DNA of 64,000 bases from Nibrella saemangeumensis. Lineage in GTDB: Bacteria > Bacteroidota > Bacteroidia > Cytophagales > Spirosomataceae. Each line of letters opens with the position of its first letter. Within the stretch, counting starts at the first letter, position 1. Position numbers and translations under genes: made by a program. Positions 27,355 to 35,743 of this stretch are shown here, one piece after another. The notes under the pieces were generated by a model, which saw nothing but the letters and a program-made list of their open reading frames with translations, made no database searches and was not told where the DNA came from. The DNA lies in NCBI RefSeq assembly GCF_039541915.1, contig NZ_BAABHD010000078.1:1-64000 (forward strand), given 5' to 3'.

Positions 27355-28122
27355 ATGAAATACACGCCGGCTAAACTGACCCGCCAGCAGAAGAAGCAGC
27401 AACAGGCGCAGGAACTAGTTCATCAAGCGGACCAGGCAATCAATCTGGAAGAGACCTTCGCGTTCATGATGAAGGCCCGCGAGCTGGACCCGGACAACGT
27501 AGAGGTGCTTACCTTTATGGGGACCTACAGTCCTGATCTGCCTGCCAGGCTAGCATTTTTTGAAAGGGCCATCGTCGTTGGGAAAGAGCGGCTGGGGGAG
27601 GAGTTTGACCAGTTGCGGGGCCATTTCTGGAGCTTTCACCAAACCCGTCCTTACATGCGTGCAAAAGCCGGTTTAATCCAGACGCTGATCAGCCATGGGC
27701 AGTATAATCAGGCGATACCACATCTGTGGGATATGCTGGAGCTAAATAAACTGGACAATCAGGGCATGCGCTATTTTCTATCCACGGCGTTGCTGGAGCA
27801 ACGGGATGTGTCCGGTTACCAGCAACTATTGAATCGGTTCCCGGAGGATAGGCCGGCAGCCTGGAAGTACAATCATGCTTTGTTTTTGTTCCAGACAGAA
27901 GGCTCTAGCCAAGCCAGTCAAACCAAATTGAAGGAGGCCATTAGGCGGAATGGACATGTAGCGGCTTACCTGCTGGGCACCCAAAAGTTACCCCTCCAAG
28001 CGCCGGAAGTAGTACTGTTAGGTCATACCAGTGAAGCGGTTGCCTATGCGCAGCAGAATCGTCAGCTGTGGCATACTACGCCTGGTGCTTTGGCGTGGCT
28101 AAAACGCACCGCTCAGCCATGA
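27355..28122 (+). CDS. TPR-like helical repeat protein (255 aa)
   Basis: A soluble all-helical protein. After a basic, Gln-rich start (LTRQQKKQQQAQELVHQADQ) come helix pairs with TPR spacing (ETFAFMMKARELDPDNVEVL, LIQTLISHGQYNQAIPHLWD, ALFLFQTEGSSQASQ). The layout resembles the ST7-like TPR proteins found scattered in bacteria. The partner is unknown, and it stands alone between other cargo genes. Confidence 0.6.
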   Translation: MKYTPAKLTRQQKKQQQAQELVHQADQAINLEETFAFMMKARELDPDNVEVLTFMGTYSPDLPARLAFFERAIVVGKERLGEEFDQLRGHFWSFHQTRPYMRAKAGLIQTLISHGQYNQAIPHLWDMLELNKLDNQGMRYFLSTALLEQRDVSGYQQLLNRFPEDRPAAWKYNHALFLFQTEGSSQASQTKLKEAIRRNGHVAAYLLGTQKLPLQAPEVVLLGHTSEAVAYAQQNRQLWHTTPGALAWLKRTAQP

Positions 28123-28886
28123 ACAATGAGAATCTGTGTCGCGCGGATTAAATCAAAACTGTTACTGACGACATCATCTTTATCGTTGGTTCCAAAATAG
28201 AAAATCCGTTAGTTACCGATGATAGCGAAAACGTCCATTACTGAGGTAACTCAAAGCCTGTTTTTATTACCGATAAATAAATATAGTTTGACATTTATTA
28301 TTAAGTAGGTTTATTTAACCAATAAAAAAAGCTTCTTAACTCTTTAAAGGGCTAAGAAGCAGAGATGTGATTATTTATATTTTTCGAAAATAATGTCTTG
28401 GGTCTATTTTAACTAAAGCAATGTTAAAGCCCTAACTAAGAGTTAAATTTTATTTTATTAATCTATAATTTAATAATACTTAAAACTGCTTTATTCTCCT
28501 GTATAGCCGTTCTGATTAGGCCTTTTATGCAAAACGGGACATTGTACCACGGCCTTAACAATAACATATAGGCGTGGTTTTGCGGGGCGGTAAGAAAAGC
28601 GCTGCCTTCTTTTTCTGTTTTATTGCTCACTCATAGCCGGTCCGATTTAACTCATCTTATTCTAAGGACAATAACCAGATAAAAATATCAAACGTTTCGG
28701 TGAGCTGCCTTAAATATCTACCCTTTTAAAACCTTATTTTGATTTTGGCCTAAGCCCTACAGCTGAAATTTTTCGGCATAAATACCCAGTAGAATACATT
28801 CATCCTATAGTATGACTATAGCCGGTTTAGGCAGTTGAGTATCGAATTAGAACTAATTTATAAACAAATCAAAACGGAGTTACAAA
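28123..28886. other. Gene-poor A/T-rich region
   Basis: No ORF of convincing quality lies on either strand in these 764 bp. The only structure seen is the orphan minus-strand hairpin at 28324-28360. The promoter of the tyrosinase gene should lie in the last 100 bp, but no consensus pair is evident. Confidence 0.5.
28324..28360 (-). terminator. Orphan minus-strand terminator
   Basis: GCTTCTTAAC (28331-28340) pairs at 9 of 10 positions with GCTAAGAAGC (28351-28360). On the minus strand it is followed by a run of seven T. No minus-strand gene lies upstream, so it may be a relic of a lost gene. Confidence 0.5.
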
Positions 28887-30959
28887 ATGGCCCTTGGAGA
28901 CGGAATCCGCAGAAACATCGCACACGTTGACCCTGCTGAGAGAGCACTCTTACGAGACGCTTTAATTGAGATGAACAGAAGGGTTTTTCCGGGTATACGA
29001 ACTGATAGCCCACCAGGTGGAGTAACATGGTGGTTTAAACAAGACGAAATTCACGCGGCAACGCATGTTCACGGCGGGCCCGAATTTATTCCATGGCACC
29101 GAGAGCTTGTCAACCGTTTAGAAGAGCTGTTGCGGCAAATTAATCCACGCCTTTCCCTTCACTACTGGGATTGGACACAAGATCCAAGGGCCGTTCCTAA
29201 CGCAAACCTTGGGGGAGGAGCGGTCGGGGCGTTAAATTTGTTTACACCGGATTTCATGGGGTACGGTGGCCCAACTTCGGCACCGATTGGTGAACCTTGG
29301 CTGAGTGCCGGCTACTACGTTCCGGGTGCCAATCCACATCGGGATGGTTCAGGCAATCCGGCCGATTCACCCAGAACCGTTGTTCGTTTTGTTGCCGGCT
29401 CCCCAGCATCCGCCGCTAATGACAATGCAATCCTTGCCGCAATTGATTTTCCTAACATGCGTCGTAGCTTGGAAATCGTTCATAATGCCATGCACGGTTT
29501 CGTTAACATGGGAAGTGCGCATGTGTCATTCCGCGATCCTTTTGTGTTTCTGTTGCATTCCAATGTTGATCGCCTGTACGCACGTTGGCAGACGGACCCT
29601 GCACATCCTGAAAGACTCGACCCCAATGTTGTCTATGGGTCGGAAAGTACCGATGCCCGGATCAACAGTAATATCCGGCCCTGGTCCGGCGCGCCACCCA
29701 CGACCCGGCCCTGGGCTCCACCGGAAAATCAACAGGTTGTAAAGACGTATAAGCACCCGACAGTTGTTGCTCCTCCGCGTTATGATACCAATCACCCTGC
29801 CATACAATTGGTGGTGGCCAACTTCGGTTACAATGCTGGGGGCTGGCGCGTGGAACGGCATCCCCGCTTGGTGGTTGACCTTACCGGAGATAGGCGAGCC
29901 GACATTATCGGCTTCGGCAATGCCGGTGTGTGGGTGGCCCGTAACAACGGGAATGGCACCTTCCAATCACCGCAGCTAGCCGTTGGCAACTTCGGTTATG
30001 ATGCCGGCGGCTGGCGCGTAGAACGGCACCCGCGCTTCCTGGCCGACACTACCGGGGATGGACGACCAGACATTGTCGGCTTCGGCAATGCCGGTGTGTG
30101 GGTTTCACGCAACAACGGGAATGGCACTTTCCAACTGCCCCAGCTTTTGGTGGGCAATTTTGGTTATGATGCGGGGGGCTGGCGCGTGGAAATGCATCCC
30201 CGCTTGGTGGTTGACCTTACCGGAGATAGGCGAGCCGACATTGTCGGCTTCGGCAATGCTGGCGTGTGGGTAGCACGCAATAATGGGGACGGTACTTTTC
30301 AAGATCCTCAGCTTGTAGTAGATAACTTCGGCTACAACGCTGGTGGCTGGCGCGTAGAACGGCACCCGCGCTTCCTGGCCGACACTACCGGGGATGGACG
30401 ACCAGACATTGTCGGCTTTGGCAATGCCGGCGTGTGGGTAGCCCGTAACAATGGGGACGGCACCTTTCAGGCACCCCAACTTATGGTAAACAACTTCGGC
30501 TACGATGCGGGGGGCTGGCGCGTGGAACGGCATCCCCGCTTGGTGGTTGACCTTACCGGGGACGGGCGAGCCGACATTGTCGGCTTCGGCAATGCTGGCG
30601 TGTGGGTAGCACGCAATAATGGGGACGGTACTTTTCAAGACCCTCAGCTTGTTGTGGGTAACTTCGGCTATGAAGCTGGGGGCTGGCGTGTTGACATGCA
30701 TCCCCGCTTCCTGGCGGACACCACCGGTGATGGACGACCAGACGTCGTAGGCTTTGGTGACTTTGGTGTCTGGGTGGCCCGAAACAACGGTGACGGCACC
30801 TTCCAACCGCCACAGCTCATTGTAGGCAACTTCGCCTACATTGCGGGCGGCTGGCGTGTTGACATGCACCCACGTTTCCTGGCCGATATTAGCGGCGATG
30901 GACGAGCCGATATTGTCGGCTTTGGCAATGCCGGAGTTTGGGTTTCAATAAGTATATAG
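28887..30959 (+). CDS. Tyrosinase-domain protein fused to seven FG-GAP/VCBS-type repeats
   Basis: A 690-residue protein. Residues 1-260 form a tyrosinase domain: the CuA region (HVHGGPEFIPWHRELVNRLE) and the CuB region (EIVHNAMHGFVN … DPFVFLLHSNVDRLYARW) keep the expected copper-binding histidines, so oxidation of phenols or diphenols is plausible. From residue ~308 (base 29808) come seven repeats of 56 residues, the last shortened, each with NFGYxAGGWRV, a DxTGDGRxD calcium-type loop and GFGNAGVWVARNNG. Seven such repeats suggest a beta-propeller. No signal peptide is visible, so the site of action is unclear. A strong terminator follows. Confidence 0.88.
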   Translation: MALGDGIRRNIAHVDPAERALLRDALIEMNRRVFPGIRTDSPPGGVTWWFKQDEIHAATHVHGGPEFIPWHRELVNRLEELLRQINPRLSLHYWDWTQDPRAVPNANLGGGAVGALNLFTPDFMGYGGPTSAPIGEPWLSAGYYVPGANPHRDGSGNPADSPRTVVRFVAGSPASAANDNAILAAIDFPNMRRSLEIVHNAMHGFVNMGSAHVSFRDPFVFLLHSNVDRLYARWQTDPAHPERLDPNVVYGSESTDARINSNIRPWSGAPPTTRPWAPPENQQVVKTYKHPTVVAPPRYDTNHPAIQLVVANFGYNAGGWRVERHPRLVVDLTGDRRADIIGFGNAGVWVARNNGNGTFQSPQLAVGNFGYDAGGWRVERHPRFLADTTGDGRPDIVGFGNAGVWVSRNNGNGTFQLPQLLVGNFGYDAGGWRVEMHPRLVVDLTGDRRADIVGFGNAGVWVARNNGDGTFQDPQLVVDNFGYNAGGWRVERHPRFLADTTGDGRPDIVGFGNAGVWVARNNGDGTFQAPQLMVNNFGYDAGGWRVERHPRLVVDLTGDGRADIVGFGNAGVWVARNNGDGTFQDPQLVVGNFGYEAGGWRVDMHPRFLADTTGDGRPDVVGFGDFGVWVARNNGDGTFQPPQLIVGNFAYIAGGWRVDMHPRFLADISGDGRADIVGFGNAGVWVSISI
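29808..30956 (+). repeat. Seven tandem 168-bp repeats inside the tyrosinase gene
   Basis: The repeats start at 29808 and recur every 168 bp; the seventh starts at 30816 and is truncated. Units 1, 3 and 5 carry RLVVDLTGD and units 2, 4 and 6 carry RFLADTTGDGRPD, so the array was built by duplication of a two-unit (336-bp) block. Nucleotide identity is high, indicating recent duplication or gene conversion. Confidence 0.9.
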
Positions 30960-30971
30960 CTTAGCATTGAA

Positions 30972-31020
30972 AATGACCACCTGTAGCTAGATAGTTGAAA
31001 AGAGGTTACAGGTGGTCATT
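30972..31020 (+). terminator. Terminator of the tyrosinase gene
   Basis: AATGACCACCTGTA (30972-30985) and TACAGGTGGTCATT (31007-31020) form a perfect 14-bp stem 12 bp after the stop codon. A T-rich GTCTTTTCTT follows about ten bases later. Confidence 0.75.
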
Positions 31021-31721
31021 TGAGAAATAGGTCTTTTCTTAAAATTGCCGGGGGATCATCTCTGCAGATCTGCAGATTCCTCGGTACGCCACAGCGCCCC
31101 GGGTGTGGCCAAAATAAAAATGGAACGTAAACGTGCTGATTTTTAATAAGGTTAGAGAATGCATCGTTTAACCTATTCCCATATCTGAGGATTATACATT
31201 ACCTCAAGATCAACCGTCGTTCAGGATTTCTTATAAACCTCCGTTTTTGTTAACTAATTCGTAATAGATTGCAACTACCAAAGCGGGCCAGATATCAAAT
31301 AGCTATGGGTAGATTTGCAGTTTGGTTCAAAATCCGTCACATAACGGTAATTGCCAGATTCCTGAATAGTTTGGCTAATCTAACTAAATAACGTAACGTC
31401 TTGGCTTATAAACGGTTAACCTCTTTCCTGTATACAAGCGGACTGGTCAACTTGAACTCTTGATTGACAATGAATTTGCCTTAAGTAAACCTTGGGTAAA
31501 AATATAATTACCTGATATTCAGCAGCTCATTACTTAAGTGACGGATTTTGTCCGAAACGGTAAAGCGACCCTCTATTCCATTGTAAAGACTTGTTTATAA
31601 AAAGGCCCCTTCAAATAACATAACGCCCAACTATACTTGCTGCCTTGCCGGACGTTGTACTTTTTTCAATTACGGACCCTCTTGCATACGCATTACACTA
31701 ATTTCTAAGATATATAATTCA
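31021..31721. other. Non-coding stretch
   Basis: About 700 bp with no supported gene. A perfect 16-bp palindrome TCTGCAGATCTGCAGA lies at 31061-31076; its meaning is unknown. Confidence 0.5.
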
Positions 31722-31753
31722 TTTGCAGTTAACTGGCATTACCTATACCTTTA
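31722..31753 (+). promoter_or_regulatory. Promoter of an interrupted gene
   Basis: TTTG (31722-31725), a 20-bp spacer and TACCTTTA (31746-31753) match the Bacteroidota promoter consensus. An ATG follows at 31779, 25 bp on, but its frame ends at the insertion described next. Confidence 0.6.
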
Positions 31754-31778
31754 CGCCCCTTTTCAAATATCCCTCCTC

Positions 31779-31823
31779 ATGTCAACCACTAATCCATTGG
31801 GCCAAGCCCCAATTCGGGGGTAG
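31779..31823 (+). pseudogene. Gene start interrupted by a MITE-like element
   Basis: After a canonical promoter the ATG at 31779 reads MSTTNPLGQAPIRG and then stops, exactly where the left inverted repeat of the 355-bp element begins. The LGxxPI opening is seen in MATE-type transporters, but 14 residues are too few for a firm call. No continuation was recognised beyond the element's right end, so the rest of the gene appears lost. Confidence 0.45.
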
Positions 31824-32172
31824 CTGACACATTCTGGGTATATCCACCACGCACAGAGGGTAAGTAATTTTAAAACAGCATCTTACGCCGAAATGTATGC
31901 TTTTAACGACCGTTTTGGAGAATAAGTAATTTTGCCGTTTAGGTACATGTAAAAGCGAATAATTACTATGCTTTTAGGGCAAAAAATACCCTTAAAGGTG
32001 AATCTATTACAAAAAGAGGCTTTTAGAAGTGAAATTGAGCCATTTTCTAAGCCATTTAGCCAAAACGGTGAAATAGCCCCAAAGTACAGGTAGTTAAATT
32101 TGTATAACTATCTAACTGTTAGTTAATTATAGCCTTCACGTGGCGGATATACCCAGAATGTGTTAGATACCC
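31818..32172. mobile_element. MITE-like element with 34-bp inverted repeats
   Basis: The ends at 31818-31851 and 32139-32172 are inverted repeats that differ at only three positions over about 34 bp; the shared core includes ACACATTCTGGGTATATCC. Termini are GGG…CCC, and a CGG triplet flanks both sides (31815-31817 and 32173-32175), fitting a 3-bp target duplication. The interior of about 290 bp has no ORF of note, so the element would depend on a transposase elsewhere. The parent IS family cannot be named from here. Confidence 0.65.
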
Positions 32173-32173
32173 C

Positions 32174-32500
32174 GGAAAAGAGTCTTTTAGTTGGATATAG
32201 CTTCATGTTTTTGGCCGTAAGGTGTACTGATTTGAACCTTAGCTTAGGTCAGTACAGTTGAGTAGCTCGTCGGCATGAGAACAGCCCGTGTTAACGCCAA
32301 CATTGATATCCCTGTGCAGGCCGTCAGCTTCACGCTCGTCTTCAAGCGTATTCAGGACTATGGCCGTCAGATTGCTGAAGGTTACGCCTGGAAGATGGGC
32401 TGGCAGATCCAGCAGGTCATTGCCGAAAAAATTACGGGAGTGGGTCAGCATCTCCGAAATACACATTTAAGCACTACAAGTGGTTATATTGATCATATTA
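32174..32500. other. Unassigned stretch with overlapping short frames
   Basis: Both strands carry short open frames here (76 codons on plus at 32275-32505, 75 on minus at 32239-32466). Neither has a recognisable domain, promoter or neighbour that would decide between them. It may be a decayed fragment of a larger gene. Confidence 0.3.
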
Positions 32501-32539
32501 AATAGAAGGTACTCCACAACAGACGGAGTACTTTCTATT
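32501..32539. terminator. Bidirectional terminator hairpin
   Basis: AATAGAAGGTACTCC (32501-32515) pairs with GGAGTACTTTCTATT (32525-32539) with one mismatch in 15 and a 9-nt loop. A/T-rich ends on both sides allow use from either strand; it would end the minus-strand ubiquitin-like operon after 32561. Confidence 0.65.
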
Positions 32540-32560
32540 TATATTTTGTGCTTAATTGAC

Positions 32561-32797
32561 TTATTCTGTCTGCTGGGAGTTAGCTAAATCCTTTTGCCTG
32601 GATTTATCTGGCTTACTTTGCTCCGTCAGTGCTTTTAAAGCCGAACTAACCAAAATTAAATAAAACACTACAATTAAAAAGCGATCACCATCTTTCCACA
32701 TTGTGATGTCAAAAGTTGCAATCAGAAAGGACCCGATTAAGTATACGAATATCGCTGTCCCAATTAAAACCCCGAAGAAAAACTTACGGTTATCCAT
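32561..32797 (-). CDS. Small two-helix membrane protein (78 aa)
   Basis: Two hydrophobic segments (FFFGVLIGTAIFVYLIGSFL and FLIVVFYLILVSSALKAL) are followed by a polar tail (SKPDKSRQKDLANSQQTE). It lies 97 bp downstream of the DUF6527 gene on the same strand and before a terminator, so it may be the last gene of the ubiquitin-like operon. No family was recognised; a membrane partner of that system is possible but not shown. Confidence 0.5.
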   Translation of the reverse strand: MDNRKFFFGVLIGTAIFVYLIGSFLIATFDITMWKDGDRFLIVVFYLILVSSALKALTEQSKPDKSRQKDLANSQQTE

Positions 32798-32894
32798 ATT
32801 AATTAGCTGGTTTTAAATTTAAGTGAGTTTTTTGAACGTAATCCTGTATACGTAGGCAAATCAACCTACTACTGACTAAAAGATCGACTTCCGT

Positions 32895-33224
32895 TTAGAC
32901 CCAGGTAACTTTACTTGACTTAATCCAAAAGTGACTTCTACAGCCAACTTGACGCCAAACAGAAGGCATAATGGTAACTCGTTGCTGTTTTTCAACCGAA
33001 AACGTCCAATGTGGTCGATAGTCTGTCAGTAGACTTAGTTGTATGATTTCCTGGCAACCACATGGGCAAATGAAGGCTAACAGCCATGGATTTTTAGGAT
33101 CACCAATGACGTAAAATCCATCTTTACTCAACTTTTCTGGTAAGTCATCAACGTATACTAGCTTGGCTGACTGTTTAAACCAACGTTCCCAGATTTTTTG
33201 TGTAAACCGCCACAAGAATTTCAT
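32895..33224 (-). CDS. DUF6527 zinc-binding protein of a ubiquitin-like operon
   Basis: A 109-residue protein. It shows the DUF6527 pattern: VYVDDLPEKL, PWLLAFICPCGCQEIIQL, PHWTF and SVWRQVGCRSHFWI. Cys53, 55, 57 and 95 and His98 are likely zinc ligands. From family knowledge, DUF6527 genes occur next to prokaryotic ubiquitin-like, E2 and E1/JAB genes, as here. Its start overlaps the E1 stop codon by 4 bp. The role within such systems is not established. Confidence 0.8.
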   Translation of the reverse strand: MKFLWRFTQKIWERWFKQSAKLVYVDDLPEKLSKDGFYVIGDPKNPWLLAFICPCGCQEIIQLSLLTDYRPHWTFSVEKQQRVTIMPSVWRQVGCRSHFWIKSSKVTWV

Positions 33225-34627
33225 AAAGTCAGTACAGAAAGTTCAGGCATCTCTAAAAACAATGCTCCTGAATCGCCTTTACCAATTCGTTTCGCTAAGT
33301 ATATATCGCGCTCAAAATCAGATTCTGATTCTGTGATGATGCACATCTCTGTCAAATCAATCATCGAGCGGGCATATTGCTTTGGTGACTCCGTTCGGAA
33401 AGGATGTAAACGATTTAACAACTCATTTACGGCAAAGCTGGCATATGTCATATTGACGCTTATAACGGCCGGTCGATCAACGTTAATGTTCCGTATATAA
33501 GCATTCTTGGCCAACTCAGGGAACATTTCAGGGTTTTGCCGGTAAGTTCCAGCGGCCCGCAGGTCTTCAGGGTCATACACTTTTCTACTTAGCAATGACG
33601 ATCTTCCAGGTTGCAAATAGTGAACCGTTCCAACAATTTTATCAACACTTCCATGCCCATCTGCTTCTAACTTTACACCAACGTCAATATATGGAATAAG
33701 AAAAAAGGTAGCCAGCTGATTCAATAGATGTCTACCATCCACGCTATCCATACAACCGATGAGTATATCACAACCAGCAAGATCGAGAAGTGCTTCATGA
33801 TTGTCATACAAATTGACAGCATACCTCCTGACTTTGGTTCCTAAGCCAATCCGCTCTACGGCGTCAGCTAGAACATCAACTTTTAAACGATGTTGTGCTG
33901 CATCGGTAGCTGACGAGTTTAGAATACGGTTCAAGTTTTTATGCTCAACCCGGTCTGGATCAATTATCACTAATTCTCCTACGTTGTATCGAGCTAGTTG
34001 TTCAATGACTGGACTACCTGTGCCAGAGCAACCAACGACCCCAATCCGTAATTCTTTCAGTTGGCGGTAAGTCCCTTCTCCAAACGCCTGCGCTGTTCTT
34101 CGGCCAGATTCCTCAACTTGTGAGAAGTTTTGCTGGGAGTTCCAGATTTGGATTTGGTCACTCACTAGCACAACTTTGTCGAGATATAGGTGCGAGTTAT
34201 CCGGAAAAAATACGCGGCCAATTATTTTTCCATCGGGTAACATAATTGCACTGGCGTGTGGTTCGTCATCGTTCATCCAACCGAACACCGAGGGGAATAG
34301 CCGAAGGTCTGACTCATCATCAACCTCAGAAAACCGATCATAATACCCGCCCGGATGACTATGAATTTTAAGTAAGCTTAAATTAAGCTCACTCGCTTTT
34401 TCTAAAAGCGGTAGAATTCTCTCAGTTCGCCAGTGAACATAATCTCCACCCCGATCGCATTCTTCATAGGGAATGACTTCTACCTGATGAACGAGTAATT
34501 TCGTTACTTGATCATTTTTATAACGTCCACAGAGGGCTACTGCCACAGCCTCCTTCCCGTCGCCGGGAAGGAGATGCTGTTTTAGAAGTTCGTAGTGGGG
34601 ACCGGCGATATTAAGCTGGTACTGCAT
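33221..34627 (-). CDS. JAB protease-E1 (ThiF) fusion of a bacterial ubiquitin-like system
   Basis: I chose the ATG at 34627 (MQYQLNIAGPHYELL, 468 aa) rather than a TTG at 34660. Residues 1-150 are a JAB/MPN deubiquitinase-like domain with HSHP at 89-92, Ser100 and Asp103 (JAMM pattern HxH-x8-S-x2-D). Residues 190-440 are a ThiF/E1 adenylation domain: GVVGCSGTGSPV (GxGxxG at 199-204), VIIDPDRVEHKNLNR and CDILIGCMDSVDGR. At the place where related E1 proteins usually have a P-C-L-x-C motif, this one reads GRSSLLSRKV (Ser343, 344, 347), so the usual catalytic Cys may be missing. It overlaps the Ubl-E2 gene by 17 bp. Confidence 0.85.
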   Translation of the reverse strand: MQYQLNIAGPHYELLKQHLLPGDGKEAVAVALCGRYKNDQVTKLLVHQVEVIPYEECDRGGDYVHWRTERILPLLEKASELNLSLLKIHSHPGGYYDRFSEVDDESDLRLFPSVFGWMNDDEPHASAIMLPDGKIIGRVFFPDNSHLYLDKVVLVSDQIQIWNSQQNFSQVEESGRRTAQAFGEGTYRQLKELRIGVVGCSGTGSPVIEQLARYNVGELVIIDPDRVEHKNLNRILNSSATDAAQHRLKVDVLADAVERIGLGTKVRRYAVNLYDNHEALLDLAGCDILIGCMDSVDGRHLLNQLATFFLIPYIDVGVKLEADGHGSVDKIVGTVHYLQPGRSSLLSRKVYDPEDLRAAGTYRQNPEMFPELAKNAYIRNINVDRPAVISVNMTYASFAVNELLNRLHPFRTESPKQYARSMIDLTEMCIITESESDFERDIYLAKRIGKGDSGALFLEMPELSVLTL

Positions 34628-35378
34628 ATGGAGCGGGGCGTTTTTGAAATTCCTGTTCAAACCAGAAGCTTACTAAAAGAAGATGCGTTGACAGATTGTC
34701 TTCACCATCCCGCCAGGGATTCTCTCCGGTACGATGGCGAGACCAACGCTGGAACATTTTCCCGTCGATCATCTGGCCACAAAGAGCGTTAATGGGCTGA
34801 TTGTCTGCCCGCTGTAATGGCGGATAAACGTAAACCATATCCAACTGCGTGCGCGGATAGCCAGGTTCAATTTTTATAGCAATAGTTGCTGTTTGAACCC
34901 CATAGCCGTTAGGCAGAGGAAATTCATCGATTAACACCCATTGGCCATTTCCTTCAGAAACTGTTTCCCAAATAGCACAGTTTGTATTAAGCGCTTCCAG
35001 ATCTTCCTCAGGAAGGGTAAACTGCCGGCGGGGCAGTTTACCTTCAGTCTGATCCAATGGTACTGTCATGAACTTTTCCACGCCGGGATCGGTAAAACAG
35101 ACCACTTGATCCAGTCCAATCTTTTCTACTTTGCCTTTATGCAGTTTCTGATTGAGTTGGAATCGTTCAACCGGTAGTTTACCAGCAAGTGTCAACAGCT
35201 CACGACCTGTCATATGCTCCTTATCGACCAGATATTCAATACGGTCAATTTGTATTTCGTATTTCTCTGCCTTAGGTGGTTTTTGTCCAGCGCGGGCATA
35301 AACATGAATGTTAACTACTTTTAATATGATTATTTCTTCAATAATCACGACATCAGTATGCTCAATATGCTTGTCCAT
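34611..35378 (-). CDS. Multiubiquitin-E2 fusion protein
   Basis: From the ATG at 35378 (MDKHIEHTDVV) the protein has 255 residues; the frame is open to an ATG at 35501. Residues ~20-110 match the prokaryotic multiubiquitin domain: YEIQIDRIEYLV, TGRELLTLAGKLPVERFQL, GLDQVVCFTDPGVEKFM and the DQTEG end. Residues ~118-245 match the bacterial E2-like family E: FTLPEEDLEAL, EFPLPNGY, IEPGYPRTQLDMVYVYPPL, FQRWSRHR. Cys200 (ALCGQ) lies after the YPP region and is a candidate catalytic residue. Only one Ubl unit is present and its end is internal to the fusion, so cleavage or transfer in cis must be considered. Confidence 0.85.
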   Translation of the reverse strand: MDKHIEHTDVVIIEEIIILKVVNIHVYARAGQKPPKAEKYEIQIDRIEYLVDKEHMTGRELLTLAGKLPVERFQLNQKLHKGKVEKIGLDQVVCFTDPGVEKFMTVPLDQTEGKLPRRQFTLPEEDLEALNTNCAIWETVSEGNGQWVLIDEFPLPNGYGVQTATIAIKIEPGYPRTQLDMVYVYPPLQRADNQPINALCGQMIDGKMFQRWSRHRTGENPWRDGEDNLSTHLLLVSFWFEQEFQKRPAPYAVPA

Positions 35379-35658
35379 GAGACGTGCTTGTTTTTTTGTT
35401 GATTGCTCCCTACTATTTTGGTCGGGGAGTCTCGTAACCAGGCACAACTCGGTATGGTGGCTTGATTCAGGTTTGATTTGTACCCAGTTGACTGACGGCA
35501 TCGGTTGCCAACCGTACGCCCATTATTCGCGGAATAAGTCAATTGGCTCCTTACTGTAGTGCCACCTAGAGTAGGGAGCATTTTTACTACGGATCGCTAC
35601 AGAAGTGTTTATCGAGATCGAAGTGCATCGAGTCAGCATTTGAACGGTTTCAATTATA

Positions 35659-35686
35659 ATATGCGTATCCGCTCGTTTTGTGACAG
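35659..35686 (-). promoter_or_regulatory. Predicted ECF-sigma promoter of the ubiquitin-like operon
   Basis: On the minus strand: CTGTCACAAA (35686-35677), 12 bp, GCATAT (35664-35659). The same two boxes with the same 12-bp spacer precede the ECF sigma gene at 42046-42019; the spacers themselves differ. TGTCAC-type -35 boxes are typical of several ECF groups. It lies 158 bp upstream of the ATG at 35501 and 281 bp upstream of the one at 35378, so the operon has a long leader. Confidence 0.7.
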
Positions 35687-35743
35687 TGTTTTGAGTGATT
35701 TTTTGAAAAAATTTAGTTAGCCAACCGTTACTTACTTTTCCTT

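Noticed and set aside
30105..30869. 254-codon minus-strand frame inside the tyrosinase gene
   Set aside because: It is the antisense shadow of the in-frame 168-bp repeats and inherits its periodicity from them.
31061..31076. Perfect palindrome TCTGCAGATCTGCAGA
   Set aside because: Isolated, not repeated and not next to a gene start, so no function could be argued.
32275..32505. 76-codon plus-strand frame, or 75-codon minus-strand frame over the same bases
   Set aside because: Neither frame shows a domain, promoter or codon pattern that would favour it; kept only as an unassigned stretch.
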